From Candidatus Poribacteria bacterium (lineage in GTDB: Bacteria > Poribacteria > WGA-4E > WGA-3G), in assembly GCA_022821065.1 (NCBI GenBank), contig JAJEEK010000027.1, positions 59,733 to 123,732 on the forward strand: 64,000 bases of DNA, read 5' to 3'. This document shows, one piece after another, positions 16,893 to 26,352 of the stretch (its first letter is position 1; each line of letters begins with the position of its first letter). The translations under genes were made by a program, and so were the position numbers. Below the pieces are notes generated by a model. That model saw only the letters and a program-made list of their open reading frames with translations, ran no database searches and was not told the DNA's origin.

Positions 16893-17957
16893 TTATCTGC
16901 TAACCACTAAACGCGCGATTGCCTGTGCTGCTGTCTCAGTATCTTGGAGCGGTGTGTTCGGTACACGCGAGGTAAGTCCATCAGTGATATGTTGCTTTAA
17001 ACTGTCAAGCCTACATTGACGCACAATTACGCGTTGTTCCATATATTTGTAGACCTTATATCGCTTCGGTTTCTTCGTATTTTCGGTTGATAGCGTGAGC
17101 AGGATAACCGGACGTCCGCTGCTCGCTGCCTCACAGACCATAGAGAAACTATCCGCGGTGACGATAAGGAGGTCGCTTAAAGCGAGGATCGCTTGATATG
17201 GATATGTCAGCCCTGAAGGCGTGCTCGGTTCAATGAAAATCGGACACCAGTCGGCGTGCTTTAGCTTTGATGATAAGGACCTGACCACATCTGTGGGTGT
17301 CCTACGCGAGGTTGTCACCAATATCTGTGCGTCCAATTCTGTCGCCGTTGCCTCGCAAACTTTGCAAAGTTCCTCGGTGTTTGCAGCCGTGATCGTTTCG
17401 TGTCGGTCTGTCCCACCGATTAGGATACCGATACGTGGGCAGTCGGGTAAATTGAGTTCTTGTATCAACTGTTTCCGTTCGGCGTTGAGTGTGCCGGGTG
17501 AGATAGGGTTAGGCACACCGACTGTTTTGCATACATTATCTTTATCTTTCTTCGCGTGCCATGAAAACATCGGGAGGATCGCAAGGTCAAAATAGCGGGT
17601 ACCTAACGGCGAAGGTCTACGACACGTAACCGTCTTGGCATTGAGGGTCTGACCCAGCAGTAGATTAACCGCTGCGACAGATGAACCCGTTGAAAGGATA
17701 ATATGGGCAGTATGGAATTCTGTCAATGTGTTGTAGGTATCAACGGTGAGGCTCCAGCGAAGAAGCGTCTGGATTAATGACCTCGGAAGCGGTATACCAC
17801 CGAAGACACACATAAAGACGCGCAGCAGGTTATCGCGCCACTTATGCTGGAATTCTATCGTAACCCATTCCATCTCGCAATTAGGCAATCTCTCTATAAT
17901 GCCCAAGGACTGCTTATAGTGTCCCGGTTTGTTGTCGCTTAAAATAACAACTCTCAT
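16893..17957 (-). CDS. ELM1/GtrOC1-family putative nucleoside-diphosphate-sugar transferase
   Basis: The 354-residue protein opens with RVVILSDNKPGHYKQSLGI, the start typical of the mitochondrial fission ELM1/DUF1022 family. It has a glycosyltransferase-B-like layout: GILIGGTDRHETI in the middle, then LVTTSRRTPTDVV and SDLLIVTADSFSMVCEAASSGRPV near residues 260-285, which resembles a nucleotide-sugar binding site. Bacterial members neighbour LPS and outer-membrane genes and are thought to modify envelope glycans; the reaction is unproven. It overlaps the next lipoprotein gene by 4 bases. Confidence 0.72.
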   Translation of the reverse strand: MRVVILSDNKPGHYKQSLGIIERLPNCEMEWVTIEFQHKWRDNLLRVFMCVFGGIPLPRSLIQTLLRWSLTVDTYNTLTEFHTAHIILSTGSSVAAVNLLLGQTLNAKTVTCRRPSPLGTRYFDLAILPMFSWHAKKDKDNVCKTVGVPNPISPGTLNAERKQLIQELNLPDCPRIGILIGGTDRHETITAANTEELCKVCEATATELDAQILVTTSRRTPTDVVRSLSSKLKHADWCPIFIEPSTPSGLTYPYQAILALSDLLIVTADSFSMVCEAASSGRPVILLTLSTENTKKPKRYKVYKYMEQRVIVRQCRLDSLKQHITDGLTSRVPNTPLQDTETAAQAIARLVVSR

Positions 17958-18721
17958 GGAAAAGTGTATGAAATTAACGCTGTTACACCGCTTTCGTTTT
18001 CAATTTTAACGATACCGACATGTGGCGCGAACCATATCGTCTGATGCTGCCGCACGACTTCAGCTTCTGGGAAAAGCGTGTGCGTGAATTCCATCTCATA
18101 CGCAATCTGAAAAGCTGAATCAAAACTTCCCGCTGGCGTTTCAACCGGACTTTCACCGATAACGTTTCCCTTAATACTAATCTCCGCTTCAAGTGGTATC
18201 TGGAGCAGCACGAGGTTCTGCAAAACAAGGCTCCCGTTGATTTTCGTATTGAAAGCCTCCCATTCAACGTTAGGGATTAATGGGAACTGGAAGAGGACGA
18301 AATCTGGGTGCGAAGTTGGGTCTAACGCAATGTCAAGTTCCAAACCAGCGAATTCATCTTGAACCAAAACCGGAAGCTTGTTTTCAATGTAAAGATTTAT
18401 CTTTTCGCCGATAGCAAAGCGGACTCGGTTTTCTGCGACGCGAAAAGCGTTCGGTTTTAGATAGTCAAGTTCATCTTCGCTGCTTAGTTGCGAGTAAGTG
18501 AAAAGTTGGTAATCTCCTTCATCTGTGCTGTAACCATCAGTAATTTCCCGTGTCCATTCGTGCCCGTCTGCGTTCCGATAGACCCAGTTGCTGCCGACGG
18601 CATCAGGAAAATAATTTGGCGGTTTCTGTTCTTCTATCGGTGTTAGCGTTTCGTCGGAATCGCATCCGAATAGGATAAAAATCGCGCATAGAGTCAGAGA
18701 AATCAGTCGCATTTTATTCAT
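17954..18721 (-). CDS. Lipoprotein of unknown function
   Basis: The 255-residue protein has a lipoprotein signal ending in FILFGC (C20) and a short Asp/Glu/Pro linker. A beta-rich domain follows, starting YFPDAVGSNWVYRNADG, an opening common in uncharacterised lipoproteins of Poribacteria, Bacteroidetes and similar diderms. No catalytic motif is visible. Both its ends overlap neighbours by 4 bases (TPR-redoxin gene upstream, ELM1-like gene downstream), so the three form a tight operon. Confidence 0.65.
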   Translation of the reverse strand: MNKMRLISLTLCAIFILFGCDSDETLTPIEEQKPPNYFPDAVGSNWVYRNADGHEWTREITDGYSTDEGDYQLFTYSQLSSEDELDYLKPNAFRVAENRVRFAIGEKINLYIENKLPVLVQDEFAGLELDIALDPTSHPDFVLFQFPLIPNVEWEAFNTKINGSLVLQNLVLLQIPLEAEISIKGNVIGESPVETPAGSFDSAFQIAYEMEFTHTLFPEAEVVRQHQTIWFAPHVGIVKIENESGVTALISYTFP

Positions 18722-20088
18722 TTAGATTTCTTATTCTTTTCAAGTACTGACTGTATGAATTTGAGGAAATTAACCTTTACCGCCTCTGATACAAGATGCT
18801 CTAACATGGCCCCGCTAGCTTGCTGAGATATTAAGGTGCCATCTCTATCAATCAACCAACCTGAAGGGACGTTGCGAATGCCGTATTGCTGTGGGATAGG
18901 ACTGTCCCATCTTTTTCCACTATAAACGTGCCGCCAAGGAATCTCATGCTTTTTGAGGTGATCCCGCAACATTTTTTCATCGTTGTCAAGGCTGATACCG
19001 ATGATGTCGAATCCTTTGTCTTTATAGGTATCATAAACTTTTTTCACATTCGGTGTATCCTCAAGGCATAAACTTGACCATGTCGCCCGAAAATCGAGTA
19101 AGACCACTTTTCCACGATAATCAGCGATCGAAATCGGTTTACCGTCGAGGTCTTTCGCAGAAAAATCAGGCACAGGTTTTCCGATGAATACCTGTAAGGG
19201 TTCGGCTTTTAAGCGGTGTTCCCTTGCCAAGTCAGGATCGCCTAATTCCTGATAAATCTCAGCAAGTTGGCGGTGGGCGGTACGGTTGTTTGGGTCCTGT
19301 TCTGTGAGTTCTTTGAAAACCTGAAGGCGTTCTTCGTCCCGGTCCGTCATCTCAAGTAACCTTGCGAGGGTAAGGTAATATCGAGGGTAGCCTGTACTTA
19401 TACTTGATTTGAAAAGATCAACAACACCGTCAACCTTGTCTGCTTGACCGGTTTCGATATAGAGACGCGCAAGCGCAGGATATACATAATAGCACAAACG
19501 CTCATTGGACGGCTGTTCCTGAAGTCCTATTTCCATAGCAGCGATCGCTTCTTCAGGCGTATCATACAACTGCTCTGGGGCAGCTTCCCATATACTCCAA
19601 GATCGAGATACCCTGTAGTCGTAACTCAGGTTTAAGCAGTGAAAATCTGGGTTTGGATGATGCCGACAACGGACAAGCGGCACGCCGTCCCCGTACAAAG
19701 TGCGGTTTTCTTGTATACGTTCCCGATACTGGGATCGGTACTGGTAGCCATAACTCACGGGCATTTTCGGGTCTATATTCCGGGCAAAACCTGCCCTACC
19801 CCCCATTCTATCCGAGGGACAAATCAGCACATCTGGATCCGGTAGATATCTCGGATGATAAAGATCCGATAGCCATTCTGGATAATCACCATTTACTTCC
19901 AAGTACACTTCGATGGATTTACCGAGTTTAATCAAATTTTGGGTGCACACCTCAAGATTTTTCTCTTGTTGTTCAGGTGTCGGAACGATGGCTTCTTCGA
20001 GTCTTATTGCTGGTATCACTTGTCCTTGTGCTATGGCAGCTGTTATCAACAGACTCCACACAATCCCTATCGTCACAATTGATTTCAT
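18718..20088 (-). CDS. Secreted TPR protein with a C-terminal redoxin domain lacking the first active-site Cys
   Basis: The 456 residues comprise a signal peptide (about 1-22), a segment like the C-terminal part of pseudopilin or DUF1559 proteins (LIKLGKSIEVYLEVNGDYP and LPDPDVLICPSD, about 48-160), TPR-like helices (about 175-295) and a TlpA/AhpC-type redoxin domain (about 303-440). The redoxin region has PDFSAKDLDGKPI, KVVLLDFRATW and IPQQYGIRNVPSGWLIDRDG. The usual WCxxC reads WSSLC (S338, C341), so disulfide exchange by a CxxC is not possible and a different or lost activity is likely. It is the first gene of the operon with the lipoprotein and ELM1-like gene. Confidence 0.75.
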   Translation of the reverse strand: MKSIVTIGIVWSLLITAAIAQGQVIPAIRLEEAIVPTPEQQEKNLEVCTQNLIKLGKSIEVYLEVNGDYPEWLSDLYHPRYLPDPDVLICPSDRMGGRAGFARNIDPKMPVSYGYQYRSQYRERIQENRTLYGDGVPLVRCRHHPNPDFHCLNLSYDYRVSRSWSIWEAAPEQLYDTPEEAIAAMEIGLQEQPSNERLCYYVYPALARLYIETGQADKVDGVVDLFKSSISTGYPRYYLTLARLLEMTDRDEERLQVFKELTEQDPNNRTAHRQLAEIYQELGDPDLAREHRLKAEPLQVFIGKPVPDFSAKDLDGKPISIADYRGKVVLLDFRATWSSLCLEDTPNVKKVYDTYKDKGFDIIGISLDNDEKMLRDHLKKHEIPWRHVYSGKRWDSPIPQQYGIRNVPSGWLIDRDGTLISQQASGAMLEHLVSEAVKVNFLKFIQSVLEKNKKSK

Positions 20089-20451
20089 CCAGGTTACCCT
20101 CTATTTTGAATGATTTTGAGAGATTTTTTACCTTTTCAGTTATTGACCTGTTGATAGGTTCTTAAAATATAGTATAACACATTGCGTTGAAAATCTACCA
20201 TATTTTCATTCATATCTCCCTGAGCATCAGTTTATAATCACATCTATAGACATATTGCTCCGCTGGAGCAAAGAGGCTTTTGGAGTGGTTGGTCTCTTCT
20301 CACGCCAGAGGCGTGATATGTCTATAGTGGCTGACATGGTAACGCTGTTAGCATATTTGCACACCCGCACAGATGAAAATTCCTTGACAAGGACGTTGAA
20401 TGTGTTATGCTTTTAACACACTTTTCTATCAGCATCATATCCAGCAAAACA
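20089..20451. other. Intergenic stretch with a palindromic element, no gene seen
   Basis: No coding signal is convincing here. A TATACT box on the minus strand (20171-20176) could serve the TPR-redoxin gene, without a good -35. The rest is the palindromic element at 20244-20327 and flanking AT-rich DNA. Confidence 0.6.
20244..20327. repeat. Palindromic element with 12-bp perfect ends and two internal hairpins
   Basis: CTATAGACATAT (20244-20255) and its exact inverse ATATGTCTATAG (20316-20327) enclose TGCTCC-GCT-GGAGCA and CACGCC-AGA-GGCGTG hairpins, with an AAGAG/CTCTT pair between. This is a MITE-like or REP-like structured repeat without coding capacity. Confidence 0.8.
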
Positions 20452-21645
20452 TTACACCACTTCCATCCAAACCCCGGGAACGAATCCCGGATACTCGCCT
20501 TCACTGAACGCTGGATAGTAGACATCCTCACCGCTGAAATCGTGAACGGTTTCTCCGCCGCTGCCGTCTGGGATATGCACTCTACAGGTGTATTCACTTG
20601 CACGGAACAGCTGCTGCGGTGTCGGCGTAGACGGCTCCACACGGTACGCGGCTAACGCTGCCTCATTGACTGTAATCCCCAATCCGGGTGATTCTGATAC
20701 CTGAATCGTTCCGTCAACCACCTGCAACCGCGTTTCGAGCAGGTCTGATTCCCACAACTCATGACACGTAATCGCAGGCAATTCCGCTTGTGATAGCACA
20801 GCACCGAGATGTACCGAGTACGCTGTTGTGATTCCTGTGCCGACCATCTGGAGCCAGAACGGTTGATGAAACGAAGAGCAGAGCGCGTTCGTCCGGCGTA
20901 GCGTGTTTACACCACCACCGACCACAAAACCGCCACAGCATCGCGCATGTAAACAGGATTCATTGAAGTGCTCAACAATCCGTTTCTTGACAACCGTCTG
21001 CAAACGCGCCGCCCCCATTACATCCGTACCCAGGTAATACGGACTCTCATAGATGGCGACGTTTGGGTGTTCATCTAACTGTTGCAAGACAGGGATCGCG
21101 TTGTTTGCTGTCCGTAAGAAGCCGTTGAAGTCGATGTCGAGTCGGTAATCCGCTGGCACTGCATCACCGACGGCATCCACCTGTGCGAAAATGTCGCGCC
21201 ACGGACGCGCTTTCAACTTTGCAGACGTGTAACCGCGTTTGACCGATTCTTGGACTTCCGCCACCCAATCCTCCGGCGGCATATCGATATCCCACCACGA
21301 GATAGGACACCTTTCGCGAACCTTCGGTCCGATCAGTTGATAGGCAGGAACACCTACCGCTTTACCGACTGCGTCGAAAAGCGACATCTGGATACCGAAT
21401 CCGACACCGTCATCGTTCAGACAGGCAAACGCGTTCTGTCCGATCAACCGTTCAATATTCCCCGATTCATCTCCCAAATTTTCACCGTATCCGATAACAC
21501 CGTTGCTAAGTTCGACGCGGTAAACGTGAACCCGTTCGCCATGTGTCGAGGCACGGTGCATGTGCCGACTGACCCGCTCATGGTAAAATGGCACGTTCAA
21601 TGGAATCGTTTCGAGATTTTTGATGCTAAGCATGAGGTCCTCCAA
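20452..21645 (-). CDS. Enolase-superfamily (mandelate racemase-like) enzyme
   Basis: This 397-residue protein has the enolase-superfamily N-terminal cap (residues 5-110), a KxK motif (SAKLKARPW, near 165), then the metal ligands in LDIDFNG and AIYESPYY. The third ligand and the C-terminal His region are less standard (FNESCLHARCCGGFVVGGG), so subgroup assignment is unsafe. Such enzymes abstract an alpha proton from a carboxylate, as in sugar-acid dehydration or racemisation. The start could be 21645 or the Met five codons in (MLSIKNLETI). It is a single gene with no operon partner. Confidence 0.78.
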   Translation of the reverse strand: MEDLMLSIKNLETIPLNVPFYHERVSRHMHRASTHGERVHVYRVELSNGVIGYGENLGDESGNIERLIGQNAFACLNDDGVGFGIQMSLFDAVGKAVGVPAYQLIGPKVRERCPISWWDIDMPPEDWVAEVQESVKRGYTSAKLKARPWRDIFAQVDAVGDAVPADYRLDIDFNGFLRTANNAIPVLQQLDEHPNVAIYESPYYLGTDVMGAARLQTVVKKRIVEHFNESCLHARCCGGFVVGGGVNTLRRTNALCSSFHQPFWLQMVGTGITTAYSVHLGAVLSQAELPAITCHELWESDLLETRLQVVDGTIQVSESPGLGITVNEAALAAYRVEPSTPTPQQLFRASEYTCRVHIPDGSGGETVHDFSGEDVYYPAFSEGEYPGFVPGVWMEVV

Positions 21646-21861
21646 GATTTATTTAATGATACGATTCCGTTATTATATCACATCCCCATAAATCACGTGA
21701 AAAAATATTGCTGCCCGATAAACCCGATTCTTTGAAGCAACCTTTCACTATTTACCACTAAAGGAGTCAAAACCTTGCTACAGAGACGCTGCAAGCGCAG
21801 CTGAGTGGAGTCGCAAACGATGGCTGATCGCTAATAGCCAAAAGCCTACTTCATTCACGTT

Positions 21862-21891
21862 TGACACACTACCTATTTTGTTGCTATAATA
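21862..21891 (+). promoter_or_regulatory. Consensus sigma70 promoter for the PhyH gene
   Basis: TTGACA (21862-21867) and TATAAT (21886-21891) match consensus at all 12 positions with an 18-bp spacer. The predicted start near 21898 gives a leader of about 50 nt. The remaining 21646-21861 intergenic DNA shows no gene. Confidence 0.7.
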
Positions 21892-21948
21892 TATCTACAA
21901 TGCAAACCACATGAACACGCCTCTGTTTTTATACGCAAGGAGCGCATT

Positions 21949-22812
21949 ATGGCAAGAATTGAACCCTTTAATGTTTCAAACCATCTGTTAGATCAACCTG
22001 ATAAACTTCAGGCACAGGCACAGCAAGACGGCTACCTCTTTTTCCGAGGCTTAATTGATGCCGATTCTATCTATCAATTACGTCGCGATTTCTTAGAAAT
22101 CTGTCATCGGCATGGATGGGCTGAAGGAGGAGATGCACTCATGGATGGCATCCGCATTGGCGGTCCGTTCATGGAAGGCGATGATGGCTATTGGCCCGTG
22201 TTAGACGAATTCCAATGTTTGGAATCGTTCCACGCGTTTGCGCATCATCCAGCGATCTTGGACATGCTTGACGACCTCTTCGGTGAGAAGACGCTCGTGC
22301 ATCCGCGGAATATTGGAAGAATTATGTTCCCAGAAAACACTAAATACACGACACCCGCACATCAAGATTACATACATATCCGAGGTACAGAGGAGACCTA
22401 TACCGCGTGGATACCGCTCGGTGTGTGTCCGAAGGAATTGGGTGGATTAACTGTCCTTACAGGATCGCATCGTGGCGGTGTATATCCCGTAGAACCTGCA
22501 TTCGGGGCAGGCGGACTCGGTATTGATACGGAACCGTTGGAGGCTGATGGTCTCTATTGGGTTGCAGGCGATTTTGACATCGGTGACGCGCTCTTCTTTC
22601 ACAGTCACGCCGTTCACAAGGCGTTACCGAACCAGAGTCCGGATCGGATCCGACTCTCTGTGGACTACCGCTATCAAGGATGCTCGAAACCTGTAACGGA
22701 AGGTTCGTTATTGCCGCATTTCAATCGGATGCCTTGGGACAAAATTTATGCCGATTGGAAGTCAACACAGCACCAATACTATTGGAACGCCTTCGATCTA
22801 AATAGAGTTTAA
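21949..22812 (+). CDS. Phytanoyl-CoA dioxygenase (PhyH) family Fe(II)/2-oxoglutarate oxygenase
   Basis: The 287-residue protein has the iron facial triad as HQD (H138, D140) and a distal His in HAVHKALPNQSPDRIRLS (H223), followed by the Arg that binds 2-oxoglutarate. AKPY-type start (DGYLFFRGLIDADSI) and GGLTVLTGSHRGG are typical of the family. PhyH proteins are greatly expanded in Poribacteria and hydroxylate diverse small molecules, so the substrate is unknown. A strong ribosome-binding site (AAGGAG) precedes the ATG, and a consensus promoter lies just upstream. Confidence 0.87.
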   Translation: MARIEPFNVSNHLLDQPDKLQAQAQQDGYLFFRGLIDADSIYQLRRDFLEICHRHGWAEGGDALMDGIRIGGPFMEGDDGYWPVLDEFQCLESFHAFAHHPAILDMLDDLFGEKTLVHPRNIGRIMFPENTKYTTPAHQDYIHIRGTEETYTAWIPLGVCPKELGGLTVLTGSHRGGVYPVEPAFGAGGLGIDTEPLEADGLYWVAGDFDIGDALFFHSHAVHKALPNQSPDRIRLSVDYRYQGCSKPVTEGSLLPHFNRMPWDKIYADWKSTQHQYYWNAFDLNRV

Positions 22813-22851
22813 AAAAGTAGCCGTCCACATTTTTAAAGGAAGCAGAATCAA

Positions 22852-23937
22852 TTGACGCAATTGCGACAACGAAAACTTAATCCTCTCACGCTTTTTGTAA
22901 TGATACTCATCGGATGCTATGGCATCGTTCCAGCTATCGCTGAGAACTACACCGGTGATTTTTTAACAAACGGTGTCGGCGGTCGCGCCCTCGGGTTAGG
23001 GGGTGCCTATGTGAGCATCGCCGACGATGCTACTGCCACCTACTGGAACCCCGCTGGCATTGCCGGTGTTTCCGACAATTACCAGTTCTGTCTTATGCAC
23101 GCCGCACGGCGTTCAGGATTGGGTGCGTTTAACTATATCAGCGGCACGAAGCAAATTTTGCCGAAACTCAACCTCGGACTCTCTTGGATTCGAGCAGGCG
23201 TAGACGATATTCCTATCTATCCGTTGATACCGGCTTTTGATCCGAACATTAGTGCCGATGAACGACGAAACACCGCCAAAAACCGGCCGCGGGACTCTGA
23301 TTTCACGCCTGCAGGCTACCTCAACGACAGTGAAAATGCGTACATCCTGACGCTTGCTACCGGTTGGATCATCAGTCAATCGTGGTGGGATAACTTTGGC
23401 AGGGATTCGCTACCGCCGGAGTTTATGTTCGGTCTGAACGCCAAATGGATCTCGCAAAGTCTGAACGGCGGCGATCTTGATCTTTATAATTACAGCAGCT
23501 GGGGTTACGGGTTTGATACTGGCGTGCTTATTCGTCTACCCGACTTTAATGCACTTTTCGGTCTTGAGAATTTCGGCAGTATGTCCTTCGGCATAAACCT
23601 TCAGGACATCTCAAAAACGACCTTAACGTGGAACACGTTATCCGCACCGAAAGAGTCTATTCCAGCGAATTGGAACATCGGGGTCGCGTATTCTCGTGAT
23701 CGCGTTTTCGATCGGAAACTGATTCTTTCCTACCAATGGCAGCAACGTTATGGTGGGCAGTCGCATCTCGGCATAGAGTATCAGATAAGTGCACCGTTGG
23801 CTTTACGCATCGGCTACCGAGACAACCGGTTGACGAGCGGCATCGGCATCCATGTGCGCCAATTTCGCCTTGATTACGCGCTCCTCTTCGGCGACCTGAT
23901 TAGCACGCATTTTTTGAGTCTGTTGTGGAATTTTTAA
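22852..23937 (+). CDS. PorV/UPF0164-family outer-membrane beta-barrel protein
   Basis: The start is TTG 22852, behind AAAGGAAG. It gives 361 residues with a signal peptide (about 1-30) and the family opening GVGGRALGLGGAYVSIADD followed by ATATYWNPAG, then alternating aromatic beta strands and a terminal strand ending in Phe (LLWNF), as expected for insertion by BamA. PorV-like proteins support type IX secretion in Bacteroidetes; relatives elsewhere have no known role. It lies 39 bp downstream of the PhyH gene and may be co-transcribed. Confidence 0.82.
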   Translation: MTQLRQRKLNPLTLFVMILIGCYGIVPAIAENYTGDFLTNGVGGRALGLGGAYVSIADDATATYWNPAGIAGVSDNYQFCLMHAARRSGLGAFNYISGTKQILPKLNLGLSWIRAGVDDIPIYPLIPAFDPNISADERRNTAKNRPRDSDFTPAGYLNDSENAYILTLATGWIISQSWWDNFGRDSLPPEFMFGLNAKWISQSLNGGDLDLYNYSSWGYGFDTGVLIRLPDFNALFGLENFGSMSFGINLQDISKTTLTWNTLSAPKESIPANWNIGVAYSRDRVFDRKLILSYQWQQRYGGQSHLGIEYQISAPLALRIGYRDNRLTSGIGIHVRQFRLDYALLFGDLISTHFLSLLWNF

Positions 23938-23946
23938 GGAGCGGCT

Positions 23947-25212
23947 TCACACGCTTGGTTTCGACAAATCTGGCTGATCGCGTAACAGAATCAGGAGCGG
24001 AGCGAGTATCAAAGGCAGCATCACCAAACCGTCTAACACAATCGGTAGACCGAATTTATCTCCCAAAACACCGACAATTTTATTCAAAAATCCGCCGACA
24101 CCCCATGCAGCACCCATCATCAAACCGGAGGCGATGTTTTCGTGTCCGCGCAACATTATCTGTGCAAGAATAATGTTAACAGTTATCGAACTCGTGAGTA
24201 CCACATTGCCTAAAAAGAGGAGTGCGAGGAAACTGAAACCGTCGGTGTGTAACGACCAATAAAGCAGTGGCGGTGCACCCAAAAGCGATACCAATAACAA
24301 AACATAAGTGTTCACACGACTCATAAGCCATCCACTTGACAAAATCCCCATAGACCCCGCGAAGATAAAGAGCGCGATGACCAGAGAACGTCCTTGGTCT
24401 GAATAGCCTTGATCGGCTAAATGGACAGAAAGAAAAGTCTCTATACCGGTGAGTGTAACCGTGCGCATCGCCGCAATAACGAATAACACAATGATTGGGA
24501 GCAGGCGCGGTGAAGCAACACGCCAAAACGGTTCTTGCGGAATCTGTTCATCACTGGGTGTGCCTCTCGTGCTGACAGTTAAATCAAGTGCCTTTTCAAA
24601 TCTCAATACTTTCGGTATCAGCAACGCCACAACTAAACCCGGAATCATCTCCCAAACGAGGTAGTCCATGCCGAAACGGTACGGAATGAATAGGAGTACC
24701 AGCGGACCGAGCGCACGTCCAATGTTGCCACCTGTCAGGAAAATAGAGATACCCATCCCCCTCTGCTCAGAAGCGAGCGCACCCGCATAGGTTGTCGCCT
24801 GCGGGTGGAACGCAGCGACCCCTATACCGCCGATAGCTAACAACAGATACACAATATTAGGAGATGGCGCAAGCCACAATAGACTTAAACCGAGCGCACT
24901 AAACGCTACGCCGATTGTCAGAAAATGTACCGTACGCACCCGATCTGACAACCACCCAAAGAGTATCTGTCCAAAAGAACTAAATATACTATAAACTGAA
25001 ACGAAGTTCCCTGCTAAAGTGTTCCGTGTCGCAGCTGTGGCTAACTTGGTCAGTAGGAGCGGTTGCAGGTGTGATAGAAGTGTTGCATAGGAATCGAGAA
25101 TGGTATGCAAGAACGTCAGGAAATAGAACTGTTTCCGAGTGGAGGATTTTGAAGAATCTTGATCGTTTTTCATGAGGTGGAATGATACCGCATTTCTATA
25201 AAAATCGGACAA
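23947..25212 (-). CDS. Major facilitator superfamily transporter, fosmidomycin-resistance (Fsr)-like
   Basis: This protein of 421 residues (or 408 from Met at 25173) has about 12 membrane segments. FLHTILDSYATLLSHLQPLL in the first helix and GIGVAAFHPQATTYAGAL near residues 130-150 are typical of the Fsr group of drug exporters. GWLSDRVRT is the loop 2-3 MFS motif. The internal start at 25173 (MKNDQDSSK) begins closer to the family start and is equally likely. It stops 9 bp from the barrel gene in convergent orientation, with no obvious terminator hairpin between. Confidence 0.82.
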   Translation of the reverse strand: MSDFYRNAVSFHLMKNDQDSSKSSTRKQFYFLTFLHTILDSYATLLSHLQPLLLTKLATAATRNTLAGNFVSVYSIFSSFGQILFGWLSDRVRTVHFLTIGVAFSALGLSLLWLAPSPNIVYLLLAIGGIGVAAFHPQATTYAGALASEQRGMGISIFLTGGNIGRALGPLVLLFIPYRFGMDYLVWEMIPGLVVALLIPKVLRFEKALDLTVSTRGTPSDEQIPQEPFWRVASPRLLPIIVLFVIAAMRTVTLTGIETFLSVHLADQGYSDQGRSLVIALFIFAGSMGILSSGWLMSRVNTYVLLLVSLLGAPPLLYWSLHTDGFSFLALLFLGNVVLTSSITVNIILAQIMLRGHENIASGLMMGAAWGVGGFLNKIVGVLGDKFGLPIVLDGLVMLPLILAPLLILLRDQPDLSKPSV

Positions 25213-25278
25213 TTGGACAATAGGTAGACATTATAGAACGCCCCAAACTAAAAAGCAAGTCTAAAAAAATCATTTTCC

Positions 25279-25307
25279 TTGACAATTAAACTCACGATGT
25301 ATACCAT
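25279..25307 (+). promoter_or_regulatory. Probable promoter for the flippase-like gene
   Basis: TTGACA (25279-25284) is followed after 17 bp by TACCAT (25302-25307). The -10 is weak, but the same pair with the same spacing occurs before the zinc-ribbon gene (27325-27353). Confidence 0.4.
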
Positions 25308-25355
25308 AGTATGAATTCCTGAGTGCAAACAAACCAATCATAAGATATAGCGAGC

Positions 25356-26348
25356 GTGCCTTTGAACAGAAAACAACTCCAGCGGGTTACCAAATTCGGT
25401 TTACCAACGGTACTGGCAGTCATCATAACATACTTCCTCTTAAAAGAGATTGACCTCCAAGAGATACCGAAAACGCTCGGTCGATTATCCATAAAGGCAC
25501 TCCTTATCGGGTTCACCAGCTACTGCGCGTTAGTGCTGGCGAAAGCATTGCGTTTTCGTGCGCTCCTTAACCTTGATAGCCGTGTCTATCGGATCTTTCC
25601 AATTTTAGCGTTGCATACCTTTTGGGGCAACATCCTCCCAATGCGGACCGGGGATGTCTCTTACGTCTACCTCATGCAACGCCGCCAGAAAGTGGACGCG
25701 ACACAAGGAATTGCCTCCCTTATAGTCGCAAGTCTAATAGATCTGATACTGCTGATAGGCTTGGTCATCGCGACGGCATGGCTCCTACGCGACGCGTTAC
25801 GCGATACCTTTTCAGGTACCGTCCTCTATCTTGTGCCGCTCCTGATAGGCGGTGGCTTAATCGCAGTCGTCGTCTTTGTCTCTGTCGCGCCGAATGTCTG
25901 TATAAGGTTCGCCGATCTATGTGCGGGTCCACTATTACGCCTTGAAAAGCGACCTATTTCGTGGGGGGTCAACAAAGGACTGCGCGTCCTGCAGGAACTC
26001 ACAGCGTTCCGATCGAATCGGCGGTTTCTGGAAGTCTGGGGATATTCCCTATTGTGCCTCGTCATCCGTTTTGGGTTTCAGTGCTATCTCGTCGTTGAAA
26101 TGGGGGTTGACGTACCGATAACCGAGGTGTTGTTTGCACTCGCTTTTACCAACGTTTTTAACCTGTTACCCGTTCAGACGATCGGTAACTTTGGAACAAC
26201 AGAGTTCCCATTCGTCTGGTTACTAAAACATTTCGGGACATCAGTAGAAGTCGCAACTGTCACAGGCTTCAGTCTACACATTCTGATTCTAATTTACTGT
26301 CTGCCTTTAGGTGTATACGGATTTTTTAAAAATCCCAAGGAGTCATAA
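25356..26348 (+). CDS. Flippase-like membrane protein (UPF0104 / LPG synthase membrane-region family)
   Basis: The 330 residues start at GTG 25356 and contain about eight membrane segments. ALRFRALLNL, NILPMRTGDVSYVYLMQRR and, near the C-terminus, FNLLPVQTIGNFGTTEF match the UPF0104/AglD-like family related to the membrane part of lysylphosphatidylglycerol synthase. Members are proposed to flip lipid-linked molecules or carry glycosyl lipids. The catalytic LPG synthase domain is absent. The end overlaps the 5' region of the amidohydrolase ORF, whose true ATG follows the stop by 4 bases. Confidence 0.75.
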   Translation: MPLNRKQLQRVTKFGLPTVLAVIITYFLLKEIDLQEIPKTLGRLSIKALLIGFTSYCALVLAKALRFRALLNLDSRVYRIFPILALHTFWGNILPMRTGDVSYVYLMQRRQKVDATQGIASLIVASLIDLILLIGLVIATAWLLRDALRDTFSGTVLYLVPLLIGGGLIAVVVFVSVAPNVCIRFADLCAGPLLRLEKRPISWGVNKGLRVLQELTAFRSNRRFLEVWGYSLLCLVIRFGFQCYLVVEMGVDVPITEVLFALAFTNVFNLLPVQTIGNFGTTEFPFVWLLKHFGTSVEVATVTGFSLHILILIYCLPLGVYGFFKNPKES

Positions 26349-26352
26349 AAAT

